NCBI GenBank assembly: GCA_035461905.1
Contig: DATHUV010000088.1
Span: forward strand, 19,001-83,000
Length of the DNA: 64,000 nucleotides
DNA from: SZUA-442 sp035461905
GTDB lineage: Bacteria; Actinomycetota; Acidimicrobiia; Spongiisociales; UBA5794
Direction: 5' to 3'
Shown here piece after piece: positions 51,894 to 60,610 of this stretch; position 1 is the stretch's first letter, and each line of letters starts with the position of its first letter. A program made the position numbers and the translations under genes. The notes under the pieces were generated by a model. That model saw only the letters and a program-made list of their open reading frames with translations. It was not told the DNA's origin and did no database searches.

Positions 51894-52841
51894 GTGGCCC
51901 TCATCGTCCTGATCGTCGCCGTCATCGCTATCGCCATCATCGGTCTCGTAGTCATGGCACTGCGCTCGGTGGGCCAGTCCGGTGGGCAGGCATCTTCGGG
52001 ATCAGGGCGCGGGGGTGGATCCCCGAGGCGGTCGATGCCGCCCGTTCGCGACTTCCATGTCCGGGGTGAGACAGCATCCGTCTACTTCGGTGTTCCACTC
52101 GGGGATGCCGCAGCCGGCACCCACCTCACGGAACTGCTCGCCGCCAACGCGGTCGAGGTCGTGCGGGACAAGGTCGACAGCGGTCTCCCCCTCGATGGTG
52201 TCAGCCACATTGCCGTCTTCGCCCTTCGAGGAGACGATCCGGAGCTCCTCACGACCGTGGATCTGCCGAGCGGCGGAGAACTCCCGGATGAGGCTCCCAT
52301 CCTCTCGCGCGATCCGAAGACCCACGACCCGATCGGGGCCGTGCAGGCCGTGGCGGCAGACGTCTCCGTGGCGAAGCCCTCCGGTGCGTCGGACGCGCTC
52401 GAGCCCATCGTCGATCTCGTTGAGCTCTCGGGCCCGACCGAGGCCCACATGCGATCCCTCGGGATCGACACCTCCTCCATGTCGCTCGAGGACTTCGCAG
52501 TCGGCCTCCTCAGGGTCAGCGGGTACCAGGTCGATCCGGGTCCATCCGGGTTCACGCTTCCATCGGTTGGCAACGGAAAGGTATTCAGGGCATCTCGCGG
52601 GGCGGACACGGCGATTCTTGCGATCGTCCAACACACCGAAGGCGATTATCCGGAGCTGGACGAGCGCGTGCTCGCAGAGTTCTCGGTAGCTGTTGCACAG
52701 GCAAACCCGAAGCGGGCGATCCTGGTGACCGACAAGTTCGGCCCCTATGCCATGTACGAGCGGGAGCGGCGGGACAAGCGCCTCGTCCTCATCACGAGGG
52801 AGCGCCTCCAGGCGTTCGCGGACTCCTTCGAGCTCGGCTGA
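51894..52841 (+). CDS. Membrane-anchored unknown protein with possible endonuclease-fold C-terminus
   Basis: 315 residues, family not recognised. One N-terminal membrane helix (2-22), a Gly/Ser linker (27-47), a middle region about 50-200 with little similarity I can name, and a C-terminal part (about 205-315) with SGYQVDPGPSGFTL, ADTAILAIVQ, KRAILVTDKFGP and KRLVLITRERLQAF: a strand-helix pattern like restriction-endonuclease-type folds, though the catalytic acidic residues are not evident. -10 TACAAT at 51862 and AAGGAG at 51882 precede the GTG. Confidence 0.55.
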   Translation: MALIVLIVAVIAIAIIGLVVMALRSVGQSGGQASSGSGRGGGSPRRSMPPVRDFHVRGETASVYFGVPLGDAAAGTHLTELLAANAVEVVRDKVDSGLPLDGVSHIAVFALRGDDPELLTTVDLPSGGELPDEAPILSRDPKTHDPIGAVQAVAADVSVAKPSGASDALEPIVDLVELSGPTEAHMRSLGIDTSSMSLEDFAVGLLRVSGYQVDPGPSGFTLPSVGNGKVFRASRGADTAILAIVQHTEGDYPELDERVLAEFSVAVAQANPKRAILVTDKFGPYAMYERERRDKRLVLITRERLQAFADSFELG

Positions 52842-52913
52842 TCGCAAGGCGCTCCGTGCTCGATCGGTAGACTGGTCGACGTCGGAGGCGCGCACCCCCG
52901 GCGTGCCACCCTC

Positions 52914-52939
52914 GGAACTCTCGTGCAACCGGGAGCGTT
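52914..52939 (+). promoter_or_regulatory. ECF-type autoregulatory promoter of sigE
   Basis: GGAAC, 17 bases, CGTT. This matches the -35/-10 pattern of SigE/SigH-type ECF sigma factors. The start point would lie about 10 nt before the first ATG, so sigE probably drives its own operon. Confidence 0.75.
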
Positions 52940-52951
52940 GTCCGAAGCGAG

Positions 52952-53470
52952 ATGGGAACCATGGCCGAACAACCGATCCTGTCATGGGAGGAGGTCGCCC
53001 ACAGGTACGGTCGCAAGATCTACACGTTTGCCTATCGCCTGACGGGCAATCCGGATGACGCGGCCGATCTGGTTCAGGACGTCCTCCTTCGGGTCCGCAA
53101 GGGACTCGACGACTACACCCCGGGGAGCTTCGAGGGCTGGTTGTGGCGCATCACGCGCAACGCGTTCCTCGACGGCGTCAGGAAGAAGAATCGGCGACCG
53201 ACAACCCCCCTGCCCGAGGGTGACCACGTCGATCTGGGCTCGAGCCCGTCCCCGGACGAGGTTCTCGCATCCGTCAGGCTTTCCGATGACGTACAGGCTG
53301 CGCTTCTTAAGCTTCCCTATGACTTCCGGGAGGCCGTTGTTCTGTGTGACGTGGTGGGCCTCACCTACGAGGAGATCGCCGATGCGACGGATGTACCCGT
53401 TGGAACGGTTCGGTCGCGGATCCACCGCGGCCGGTCGATGCTGAGAGGAATGCTGACGTGGCCGGTGTGA
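52952..53470 (+). CDS. sigE: ECF sigma factor, SigE-like
   Basis: 172 residues. Region 2: YTFAYRLTGNPDDAADLVQDVLLRV and GSFEGWLWRITRNAFLDGVRKK; region 4: LPYDFREAVVLCDVVGLTYEEIA and VPVGTVRSRIHRGR. The sequence pattern and the following anti-sigma gene match the mycobacterial SigE envelope-stress group. ATGs at 52952 and 52961 are both possible; the second gives MAEQPILSWEEV. The stop overlaps the anti-sigma gene. Confidence 0.93.
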   Translation: MGTMAEQPILSWEEVAHRYGRKIYTFAYRLTGNPDDAADLVQDVLLRVRKGLDDYTPGSFEGWLWRITRNAFLDGVRKKNRRPTTPLPEGDHVDLGSSPSPDEVLASVRLSDDVQAALLKLPYDFREAVVLCDVVGLTYEEIADATDVPVGTVRSRIHRGRSMLRGMLTWPV

Positions 53471-54060
53471 CACCAGAGCCTGATAGGACTTCGGTCCTGC
53501 TGTCGTGCTACCTCGACGGTGAACTCACCCAGGAGGAACTCGCCGAGGTGGTTGTCGCGCTCGAGTCGGATCTCGACGCCATTGCAGAGTTCCGTCGCCT
53601 GCAGGCATATCGACGAGCAGTTCGATCCCTCCCCATTCTCAACGCGCCCGCCGATCTGCTTCCGGGTGGGCACCTCGGTGAGGAGCTGTCGGCGTACCTC
53701 GATGGTGAACTGCGCTCCGATGAGGTCCCGAACGTCGTCGGACACCTCCGGTCGTGTAACGAGTGTCGCTCCGAACTCGCAGAGCTCGACCGCGCCCGAA
53801 CCGCGGTCCGGGCACTTCCGGGTGTCGATCCGCCCGCGTTCCTGGGCGTGTACCGAGCCGACAAGGAGAGCACGCGCAGAAGGATCTGGCCTGCCGCGGC
53901 CGTTGCTGGAGGCGTTGCAGCACTGGCACTCGCCTTCACGCTCAACGCTGCGACCGATACCGAGCCCGTGGCGATCGACCTCGCCGATCTCGAGTCCCGT
54001 CACGCAGCCGTGGCGTCCTCGCCGTCCATGCCGACCGGTGTGCAGGTGTCGAACCCGTGA
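53458..54060 (+). CDS. rseA: Membrane-bound anti-sigma factor with ZAS motif (RseA-like)
   Basis: 200 residues. Cytoplasmic part with a zinc motif H-x3-C-x2-C (His96, Cys100, Cys103: GHLRSCNEC), then a membrane helix (about 144-163) and a short outer tail. Unusually, the anti-sigma helix module appears twice: LSCYLDGELTQEE at 15-27 and LSAYLDGELRSDE at 77-89, only the second with the zinc residues. GTG start at 53458 overlaps sigE by 13 bp; a GTG at 53467 (GTGA overlap) is an alternative. Would hold SigE inactive until cleaved or oxidised. Confidence 0.87.
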   Translation: MAGVTPEPDRTSVLLSCYLDGELTQEELAEVVVALESDLDAIAEFRRLQAYRRAVRSLPILNAPADLLPGGHLGEELSAYLDGELRSDEVPNVVGHLRSCNECRSELAELDRARTAVRALPGVDPPAFLGVYRADKESTRRRIWPAAAVAGGVAALALAFTLNAATDTEPVAIDLADLESRHAAVASSPSMPTGVQVSNP

Positions 54061-54998
54061 ACGGCATGCTCAAGCGTTCGGTCGTCGTCGGGTCCGCGGT
54101 TGCTGTCGCGTTGAGCATCGGATCGCCCGCCGCCCTTGCCGACGACCTCGCCGACATCCTGGAGCGTGCACGAGCGGCCACATACACGGCCACGCGCCTC
54201 ACCGTGTCGGCGTGGGGCGACCACACCAACCTCTTGCGTGAGCGTGTGGAGCACGCGCAGGGTGCCGAGATGATCCGTGTCGACCAGACCTGGTCGATGG
54301 TCGGCAACGGTCGTACGGTCACGATGGGAGATGTCCCCGAAGGTGTCGCCTTCATGACGACGTCCCCTGCGGTCGTGACCGACCGCTACCGGGTTGGTGA
54401 GGTCAACGCATGCACGCACCTCCGTCGCAAGTGCTCCTTCATCCCCATCCTCGAAGGTGAGTTGGTCCGTGCGCACATGCTGATCGACACTCGCACCGGT
54501 GCCCCCCTCATCACCTACGTGTATGACGAGGCCGGTCGAACCTATCGGACCGTCTCGCTGTCGGAGTTCTCCCCTCACCGAACGTACGAGTGGCCTCCCG
54601 GCACCGAGGACGTCCCACTCGAGGTCGTCATGCAGGACGACTCATCGGCCGTGCCCCAGGAGCTGTACGGGTATGAGCTCGTCGACGTCTTCGACGGCCC
54701 TGCGTCCTCAGAACAGGGCTTCTACTCCGATGGCCTGTTCAGCTTCTCGCTCTTCACGATGCCGCTCGATACGGTCGTTGCGGGCTTCGAGGAACCCCTC
54801 ACGATGCTGACCGATCGAGGCGCATACGACCTGCTCACGACGGCGAGGGACGTCCGCCTGCACTGGGAGGGCAGTGACCGCCACTACGTCCTCGTCGGCG
54901 ACCTCCCGCCCGACCACCTCGAGGCCGTTCTCGACGAACTCCCCGATCCCGGCAGCGGAGGGTTCCTCACGAGGATCTGGCGGGCCATCTTCGGCTGA
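54057..54998 (+). CDS. RseB/MucB-like periplasmic regulator of sigma-E
   Basis: 313 residues. Signal peptide about 1-28 ending SPAALA, no lipobox. The body follows the MucB/RseB plan: a lipoprotein-sorting-like domain (YTATRLTVSAWGDHTNL, MIRVDQTWSMVGNGRTV) and a smaller C-terminal domain (about 195-300). RseB proteins bind the outer domain of the anti-sigma factor and shield it from proteolysis. GTG start overlapping the anti-sigma stop (GTGA), giving a coupled sigE-rseA-rseB operon. Similarity is by pattern, so the name is tentative. Confidence 0.7.
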   Translation: MNGMLKRSVVVGSAVAVALSIGSPAALADDLADILERARAATYTATRLTVSAWGDHTNLLRERVEHAQGAEMIRVDQTWSMVGNGRTVTMGDVPEGVAFMTTSPAVVTDRYRVGEVNACTHLRRKCSFIPILEGELVRAHMLIDTRTGAPLITYVYDEAGRTYRTVSLSEFSPHRTYEWPPGTEDVPLEVVMQDDSSAVPQELYGYELVDVFDGPASSEQGFYSDGLFSFSLFTMPLDTVVAGFEEPLTMLTDRGAYDLLTTARDVRLHWEGSDRHYVLVGDLPPDHLEAVLDELPDPGSGGFLTRIWRAIFG

Positions 54999-55052
54999 GC
55001 CGATCGTTGCCGGACCGGATGGTCGACCGACGTCGACCGAATCCGGTCGGTT

Positions 55053-56252
55053 TCAGTCCCGTCCGATCTCGCGCCGTGCGACGACCATCGTGTGAACCTC
55101 GTCCGGACCGTCGGCGATCCGAAGTGTTCGCATATTCGCCCACATGCTCGCAAGTGGCGTGTCATCCGAGACACCCATGCCACCGTGGACCTGGATCGCC
55201 TTGTCGATGACCCACAGCGCGGTGTTGGGGGCGACGACCTTGATGGCGGAAACATCCCTGGTCGCTGCCCGATTGCCCTGTGTGTCGATGAGCCACGCGG
55301 TGTGCAGCACGAGGAGCCTCGCCTGATCGATGCGCCACCGGGCCTCGGCGATCCACTGTTGGACGACCCCTTGGTCCGCGACCCGCATGCCGAAGGCCTC
55401 GCGGTCCTTCGCCCGTGCGATCATGAGCGAAAGCGCCCTCTCCGCCTGGCCGATCGCTCGCATGCAGTGGTGGATGCGTCCCGGGCCGAGGCGCGCCTGT
55501 GCGATCATGTAGCCCTCGCCGGGACCCGAGATGAGGTTGCTGGCGGGCACCCTGACGTCGTGGTACCGGACCTCGGCGTGGCCGCCGCGGTGGCGATAGC
55601 CGAACACGGGCAGATCGCGCACGACTTCGACTCCTTCGGCATCCATCGGCACGAGGATCATCGAATATCGCTGCTTGGGCGGTGCGTCGGGGTTCGTGAC
55701 CCCCATGACGATCGCGACCTTCGAGTCTGAGCTCATCGCGCCTGAGGACCACCACTTGGTCCCGGAGACGACATAGTCGGAACCGTCGGACAGGATCGAG
55801 CACTGGAGGTTGCGGGGGTCCGACGATGCGACCGCCGGTTCCGTCATGCCGAAGTTCGACCTGATCGTGCCTTCGAGGAGCGGAACCAGCCACCGCTCCT
55901 TCTGGGCTGGTGTCCCGAACATGTGGAGCACTTCCATGTTGCCGGTGTCGGGTGCCGCACAGTTCGTCGCCTCCGGGGCGAGCTCGATCGACATTCCCAT
56001 GATCTCGGCGAGGGGGGCGTACTCGGTGTTCGTGAGGCCTGCGCCGTGCTCATCGTCCGGCAGGAACAGGTTCCAGAGACCGGCCTGTCGTGCGGTCGAT
56101 TTGAGCCCAGCCATCTCGGGAGGTGCCTCGGTCGGATCGTCCTGGAAACCTCGAGCAGCGATGGCTCGTTCGGCGGGATAGACGTGGTCGTCCATGAACG
56201 CGTTGAGGCGGTCCTGGTATTCGACGGAGCGGGGGGAGTGTGCGAAGTCCAT
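55053..56252 (-). CDS. Acyl-CoA dehydrogenase (ACAD10/11-like)
   Basis: FAD enzyme of beta-oxidation or a related route, 399 residues. NFGMTEPAVASSDPRNLQ (FAD/substrate loop), SGTKWWSSGA, FGMRVADQGVVQQWIAEAR and VHGGMGVSDDTPLA. The last pattern and the protein length resemble the ACAD10/11-like subgroup. Start ATG at 56252; neighbouring MoaE lies 26 bp upstream on the same strand. Substrate chain length cannot be inferred. Confidence 0.88.
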   Translation of the reverse strand: MDFAHSPRSVEYQDRLNAFMDDHVYPAERAIAARGFQDDPTEAPPEMAGLKSTARQAGLWNLFLPDDEHGAGLTNTEYAPLAEIMGMSIELAPEATNCAAPDTGNMEVLHMFGTPAQKERWLVPLLEGTIRSNFGMTEPAVASSDPRNLQCSILSDGSDYVVSGTKWWSSGAMSSDSKVAIVMGVTNPDAPPKQRYSMILVPMDAEGVEVVRDLPVFGYRHRGGHAEVRYHDVRVPASNLISGPGEGYMIAQARLGPGRIHHCMRAIGQAERALSLMIARAKDREAFGMRVADQGVVQQWIAEARWRIDQARLLVLHTAWLIDTQGNRAATRDVSAIKVVAPNTALWVIDKAIQVHGGMGVSDDTPLASMWANMRTLRIADGPDEVHTMVVARREIGRD

Positions 56253-56278
56253 GGCGATGACGCTAGTCGCGTCGCCGT

Positions 56279-56725
56279 TCAGGCGCCCTCCACCCATTCC
56301 TCGCCGCCCGACCAACTCTCCTTCTTCCAGATCGGCGCCCGGGCCTTCAGCTCGTCGATGAGGAAACGGGCCGCGGGGAACGCGTCGTTGCGGTGCGCTG
56401 CGGACACCGCAACCACGACCGCGGGCTCCCCGACCGTGAGATGGCCTGTTCGGTGGCTCACGGCGACCCTGGTGATGGACCACTGCTCCCGAGCCTCTGC
56501 GATGACTCCCTCGATCGTGGTCTCGACGACACCTGCGTAGGCCTCGTACTCGAGGGAAGAGACATCGTCCCTCCCGGGAGCGTGGTCACGGACCATGCCG
56601 GTGAAGACGACCGAGCATCCGGCGGACGGATCCGCGACGAACACATGGTGATCAGCGACGTCGAGAGGATCGGACGAGATCTCGATCCGGTCGGCGCCCG
56701 TACCGGCTACAGAAGCACTTCTCAT
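56279..56725 (-). CDS. moaE: Molybdopterin synthase catalytic subunit
   Basis: 148 residues. VVFTGMVRDHAPGRDDVSSLEYEAY (family opening), HRTGHLTVGEPAVVVAVSAAHR and the catalytic region ELKARAPIWKKE (Lys127, Lys134) for sulfur transfer with MoaD. No moaD or other molybdenum-cofactor gene is in the window. Its ATG (56725) overlaps the -10 element of the divergent htrA gene. Confidence 0.93.
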   Translation of the reverse strand: MRSASVAGTGADRIEISSDPLDVADHHVFVADPSAGCSVVFTGMVRDHAPGRDDVSSLEYEAYAGVVETTIEGVIAEAREQWSITRVAVSHRTGHLTVGEPAVVVAVSAAHRNDAFPAARFLIDELKARAPIWKKESWSGGEEWVEGA

Positions 56726-56730
56726 ACAAT
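56725..56730 (+). promoter_or_regulatory. -10 element TACAAT before htrA
   Basis: Ends 7 nt before the htrA ATG, no Shine-Dalgarno; its first base belongs to the divergent moaE start codon. A GGAAC/CGTT-type SigE site is not visible here. Confidence 0.55.
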
Positions 56731-56737
56731 CACGACC

Positions 56738-58225
56738 ATGAGCAACGATACCCCCGAAACCGAGGGCCACGATTCTCAGGTTCCCCTCATCTCCTTCGGG
56801 AACGAGGACGCCGAGGGGAGCGTTGCAGAGGGCATGATGGACGAATACGACTCACCACGACCACAGGAACGACCGAGTGACGAGCAGCCGGACCGGAGCT
56901 CGTCGCTCGATCTCTTCGACGATCAGTTCGACGACACAGGGGAGATGGCTGATCTCGCGCCCGTCGTTCGCCCTTCATCGTTTGACGCTGAACCGTTCGA
57001 CTACGACACCTATTACGGCGCGGCTCGCGAATGGCAGACATCCGAGGCTCCCATCCCGGTGGCGCCTGAGCCACCGCGCAAGGCCCGCGACGGCGCGCTC
57101 TTCTTCGTGGGCGCACTCGCCGCAGGAGTCCTTGGCGCCGCGCTCACCGTGGGTGTCCTCGCAGCCACGGGGACATTCTCTGAAGCTGACACCCCACCTC
57201 CGTCGAGCGCTGAGACGGCACTGACCGCAGAAGTGACTCCGACAACTTCGGCTCCGATCCCGAACACGATCATCACCAACGAGATCGGTTCAGCGGTCAA
57301 CCCATCAGCGGTGGCACTCAAGGCGATCCCGTCGATCGTGACCGTCAGCACCTCGACGGGGACGGGCGAAACCGCGGTCGGGGTCGGCTCCGGCTCCGGT
57401 GTAGTCCTCACATCCGACGGATACATCGCAACCAACGAGCACGTTGTCGACGGCGCGACCAGCTACACCGTCACGTTCGAGGACGGCAGGGTGTACACCG
57501 CCGAGCTCATCGGGATGGATGCCCTCACCGACCTCGCCGTGTTGAAGATCGAAGCGACGGGCCTCACGCCCATCGATCTCGGATCCACGGATGGCCTGTT
57601 GCTCGGCGATCCCGCGATCGCCGTCGGAAATCCCCTCGGGCAGGTCGGTGGATCGTCCGTATCCTCAGGGATCGTGTCGGCATTCAACAGGAGTGTCGAC
57701 TTCAGCGATGGCTCCACCCTCTTCGGGATGATCCAGACCGACGCCGCCATCAACAGCGGTTCCTCCGGCGGGGCCCTCGTCAACTCGGAAGGCCAACTCA
57801 TCGGCATCACTGCGGCGATCGGCGTGTCGAGCGCCGGACCTGAGGGCATCGGCTACGCGATCCCGGTCGAGCTCGTCCAGCGGATCACGGCAGAGATCAT
57901 CGAGAACGGCAGCGTCGCTCACCCCTTCCTCGGTGTGACCATCGGCACCTTCGCCGAGGAGCAGAGCGACGGGGCCATCCTGCCGACGGGCGCGGAAGTG
58001 GTTTCGCTCGAAGGCGAGGACTCGGCTGCCGCCGCAGCAGGACTCCAGGTCGGCGACGTTATCGTGCGCATCGGCGATGAGGAGATCACCTCCCAGACCG
58101 ACCTCATCCTGGCCGTGCGCCTGTACAGGGTCGGGGACGAGGTCGAGTTCGAGGCAATCCGCAACGGCCAGTCCGAGACCTTCACCGTGGTCCTCGGCCA
58201 GCGGCCGGCGGAGTTCGGAGGCTGA
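56738..58225 (+). CDS. htrA: HtrA/DegP-type membrane-anchored serine protease
   Basis: 495 residues. An acidic cytoplasmic region (1-115, rich in Asp, Glu and Pro), one membrane helix (about 118-140), a Thr/Pro linker, a trypsin-like domain with triad His235 (TNEHVVDG), Asp265 (ALTDLAVLKI) and Ser343 (NSGSSGGALVN), and a PDZ domain about 395-490 (LGVTIGTF...GLQVGDVIVRIGDEEI). Faces outward to degrade damaged envelope proteins. Close to sigE-rseA-rseB, as in mycobacteria. Followed by the DUF2342 gene three bases later. Confidence 0.93.
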   Translation: MSNDTPETEGHDSQVPLISFGNEDAEGSVAEGMMDEYDSPRPQERPSDEQPDRSSSLDLFDDQFDDTGEMADLAPVVRPSSFDAEPFDYDTYYGAAREWQTSEAPIPVAPEPPRKARDGALFFVGALAAGVLGAALTVGVLAATGTFSEADTPPPSSAETALTAEVTPTTSAPIPNTIITNEIGSAVNPSAVALKAIPSIVTVSTSTGTGETAVGVGSGSGVVLTSDGYIATNEHVVDGATSYTVTFEDGRVYTAELIGMDALTDLAVLKIEATGLTPIDLGSTDGLLLGDPAIAVGNPLGQVGGSSVSSGIVSAFNRSVDFSDGSTLFGMIQTDAAINSGSSGGALVNSEGQLIGITAAIGVSSAGPEGIGYAIPVELVQRITAEIIENGSVAHPFLGVTIGTFAEEQSDGAILPTGAEVVSLEGEDSAAAAAGLQVGDVIVRIGDEEITSQTDLILAVRLYRVGDEVEFEAIRNGQSETFTVVLGQRPAEFGG

Positions 58226-58228
58226 CGG

Positions 58229-59401
58229 ATGTACGGAATGGATGATGAGGGCATCTTCGAACAGCTCCTCAAACTCCTCCAGTCCTCGGGACCGGTCAAC
58301 TGGAAGCTCGCCAGGGAGGTCACGAAGAGCCTCGCGGGCCCCCCGTCCCCGATCGAGCCGTCCGTCGCCGAGGAGTATCGCGAACTGGCGCACGTCGCCG
58401 ACATGCGATTGTCCGCCCACGTGGACCTCCCGTCAGCGTCGACCGGCGACCTGAATCCGACCGACAGGGCCACGTGGGCTGCCGAGAACCAACAGGCGTT
58501 TCGCATCCTCGTCGAGCCCCTCGCCGACAAGCTGAGCGGCCTCACCTCCCCAGGGTCGATCCCCGGGATCGGCGATGTGTCGTCGATGGGAGCGATGATC
58601 GCGCCACTCGGGCCTGCCCTCATCGGAGTCCAGGCAGGCACGATGGTCGGGTTCATGGCCCACCGTGCGCTCGGGCAGTTCGACACCGGCATGCCTGCGA
58701 TGGACCACGACAGGCTCTATGTGATCGTTCCCAACCTCGACGACTTCGCCATCGACCACGGTATCGACCACCGCCAGGTCCGTCTGTGGGCAGCGATGCA
58801 CGAGGTCGCGTTCCACCGGATCATGGCGGTCGAGTGGGTGCGCGGACGGTTCGTGTCCCTCATCGAAGCCTTCTATGACTCCGTCGAGATCGATACGACC
58901 GATCTTCTCGGGAAGCTCGCCTCGCTCAACGACCCTGCCGAGCTCCAGCGCATGTTCGGTGAGGGTGAGGGACGTGATCCGGCGGGTCTGATCAAGGGGA
59001 CATCGGACCCGGATCGGCTCGCTGACGTCCAGGCATTCACCTCGTTCATCGACGGGTACGCAGACAGACTCGTCCGTGTCGCAGGCGGTGAACTCCTCCC
59101 GAGCATCGAGCGCATCGAATCCGCCTACTCGACGCGGCGCGCCGAACCCGACCAGGCAGAGCAGTTCCTGCAACAGTTCGCCGGCCTCACGATCGAGCGC
59201 TGGCGGGCCACGGATGCCATGGCCTTCTGCGATGACGTCGTCGAGCGCTGGGGCGAGACCGCCCTCGGCAAGGTCTGGGATCATCCGGACTCGATGCCGA
59301 CGCTCGCCGAGTTCACCGATCCCATCGGGTGGGCCGCACGCGTCCTCCTCGATGACGACACCTTCGGCGAGGCATCCGGATTGCCGGGAGACGACGTCTG
59401 A
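58229..59401 (+). CDS. DUF2342 zincin-like protein
   Basis: 390 residues of an actinobacterial family annotated as zinc-dependent metalloprotease or hydrolase. Family blocks: PVNWKLAREVTKSLAG, MVGFMAHRALGQFDTGMP, and the helix LWAAMHEVAFHRIM, where the second His of HExxH is replaced by Phe and a His follows one place later. Metal binding may therefore be altered, as in the branch that lacks HExxH. The tail LAEFTDPIGWAARVL is conserved. Three bases after htrA, so co-transcribed. Confidence 0.75.
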   Translation: MYGMDDEGIFEQLLKLLQSSGPVNWKLAREVTKSLAGPPSPIEPSVAEEYRELAHVADMRLSAHVDLPSASTGDLNPTDRATWAAENQQAFRILVEPLADKLSGLTSPGSIPGIGDVSSMGAMIAPLGPALIGVQAGTMVGFMAHRALGQFDTGMPAMDHDRLYVIVPNLDDFAIDHGIDHRQVRLWAAMHEVAFHRIMAVEWVRGRFVSLIEAFYDSVEIDTTDLLGKLASLNDPAELQRMFGEGEGRDPAGLIKGTSDPDRLADVQAFTSFIDGYADRLVRVAGGELLPSIERIESAYSTRRAEPDQAEQFLQQFAGLTIERWRATDAMAFCDDVVERWGETALGKVWDHPDSMPTLAEFTDPIGWAARVLLDDDTFGEASGLPGDDV

Positions 59402-59469
59402 ACGGCGTCCGTTTCGCAGTACCCTGCCCCCGTTCCCAGCGTCCACCAGATCACTGCAAGGAGCCGATC

Positions 59470-59928
59470 ATGCCAGCCGTCATCGGACAACCCGCACCGT
59501 CCTTCGACCTCGTCGATCAGGGGAGGAACCGGGTCAGCCTCGACGACTTCAAGGGGAAGAAGACCCTTGTCGTGTTCATCCCGTTTCCGTTCACGGGCAA
59601 CTGTGACGCCGAGGGCTGTGCGATCCGCGACGGCCTCGGTGAGCTCTCGGACATGGACGCCAACGTCGTCGTCATCACGGCCCACGCCGTCCCGACGACC
59701 GCGAAATGGGCGGAGATCAACTCGTTCGAGTTCCCGATCTTGTCCGACTTCTGGCCGCACGGCGATGTTTCAAGGGCATATGGGGTATTCGACGAGGACC
59801 GCGGAGTTGCGACGCGCTCGTCATTCGTCCTCGACGCGGATGGAACCGTACGCGACATCATCGCAACCGACAGCCTCGCCGTCGCACGCGAGCACGAAGC
59901 GCACATGGAGGCCCTTGCACGGATCTAG
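59470..59928 (+). CDS. Peroxiredoxin (AhpE/PrxQ-type)
   Basis: 152 residues. FIPFPFTGNCDAEGCAIRD places the peroxidatic Cys at 45 and a second Cys at 50; the C-x4-C spacing is that of the resolving Cys in PrxQ/Bcp. ATG with AAGGAG seven bases upstream. Reduces peroxides using a thioredoxin-like donor; a mycothiol-based donor is possible. Convergent with the two-component operon, 13 bp apart. Confidence 0.88.
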   Translation: MPAVIGQPAPSFDLVDQGRNRVSLDDFKGKKTLVVFIPFPFTGNCDAEGCAIRDGLGELSDMDANVVVITAHAVPTTAKWAEINSFEFPILSDFWPHGDVSRAYGVFDEDRGVATRSSFVLDADGTVRDIIATDSLAVAREHEAHMEALARI

Positions 59929-59941
59929 TGCCTGACCGGCA

Positions 59942-60610
59942 TTAATCAGCCTCGAGCCGGTACCCGACGCCGCGTATCGTGGTGATGCGAGGGGTGTCCT
60001 CGTGTTGCTCGAGCTTCCGGCGCAATCGGCGGATGTGTTGGTCGAGGCTCTTCGTGTCCCCCCAGCCGAGTCCCCAGACCTCGTCGAGGATGCGGTCCCT
60101 CGTCACGATGCGTCCCGCGCGGTCCATCAACATGGACATCACCTCGAACTCCTTGCGGGGCAGGTCGAAGGACACGTCGCCGACCACCAGCTGATAACGA
60201 TCGGAATCGAGGGATACGTTGCCCACGGAGATCGTGACCCGGTCGTCCACGGTGGCAGCACGACGCGCCACGGCGCGCACACGGGCAATGAGCTCGCGTG
60301 CTGAATACGGCTTCGTCAGATAATCGTCGGCCCCGAGCTCGAGGGCAGCCACGACGTCGGACTCCGCATCCTTCGCCGACACGATGATCACAGGGATCGC
60401 GGAGTCCTTCCGGATGGCTCGCAGCACGTCGAGTCCTGAGACGGAGGGGAGCATGAGGTCCAACAGGACGACGTCGAATCTGCCCCCACGGAATGCACCG
60501 ATCGCATCACGCCCGTCCGTCGCTGCCTCTGCCTCGATTCCCTCGATCTCAAGGGCCATCCGAAGTGCATCGACGTATGCCGGTTCATCCTCGACGATGA
60601 GCACCCTCAT
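59942..60610 (-). CDS. OmpR/PhoB-family response regulator, phosphate-type
   Basis: 222 residues. Receiver domain with phospho-acceptor Asp51 (VVLLDLMLPSVSG), Lys in TKPYSARELIARV, and a winged-helix domain (ISVGNVSLDS, LPRKEFEVMSMLMDRAGRIVTR, DQHIRRLRRKLE, IRGVGYRLE). Close to RegX3/PhoP. Four-base overlap with the sensor kinase gene. The divergent pstS with a PHO box supports a phosphate role. Confidence 0.9.
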   Translation of the reverse strand: MRVLIVEDEPAYVDALRMALEIEGIEAEAATDGRDAIGAFRGGRFDVVLLDLMLPSVSGLDVLRAIRKDSAIPVIIVSAKDAESDVVAALELGADDYLTKPYSARELIARVRAVARRAATVDDRVTISVGNVSLDSDRYQLVVGDVSFDLPRKEFEVMSMLMDRAGRIVTRDRILDEVWGLGWGDTKSLDQHIRRLRRKLEQHEDTPRITTIRGVGYRLEAD

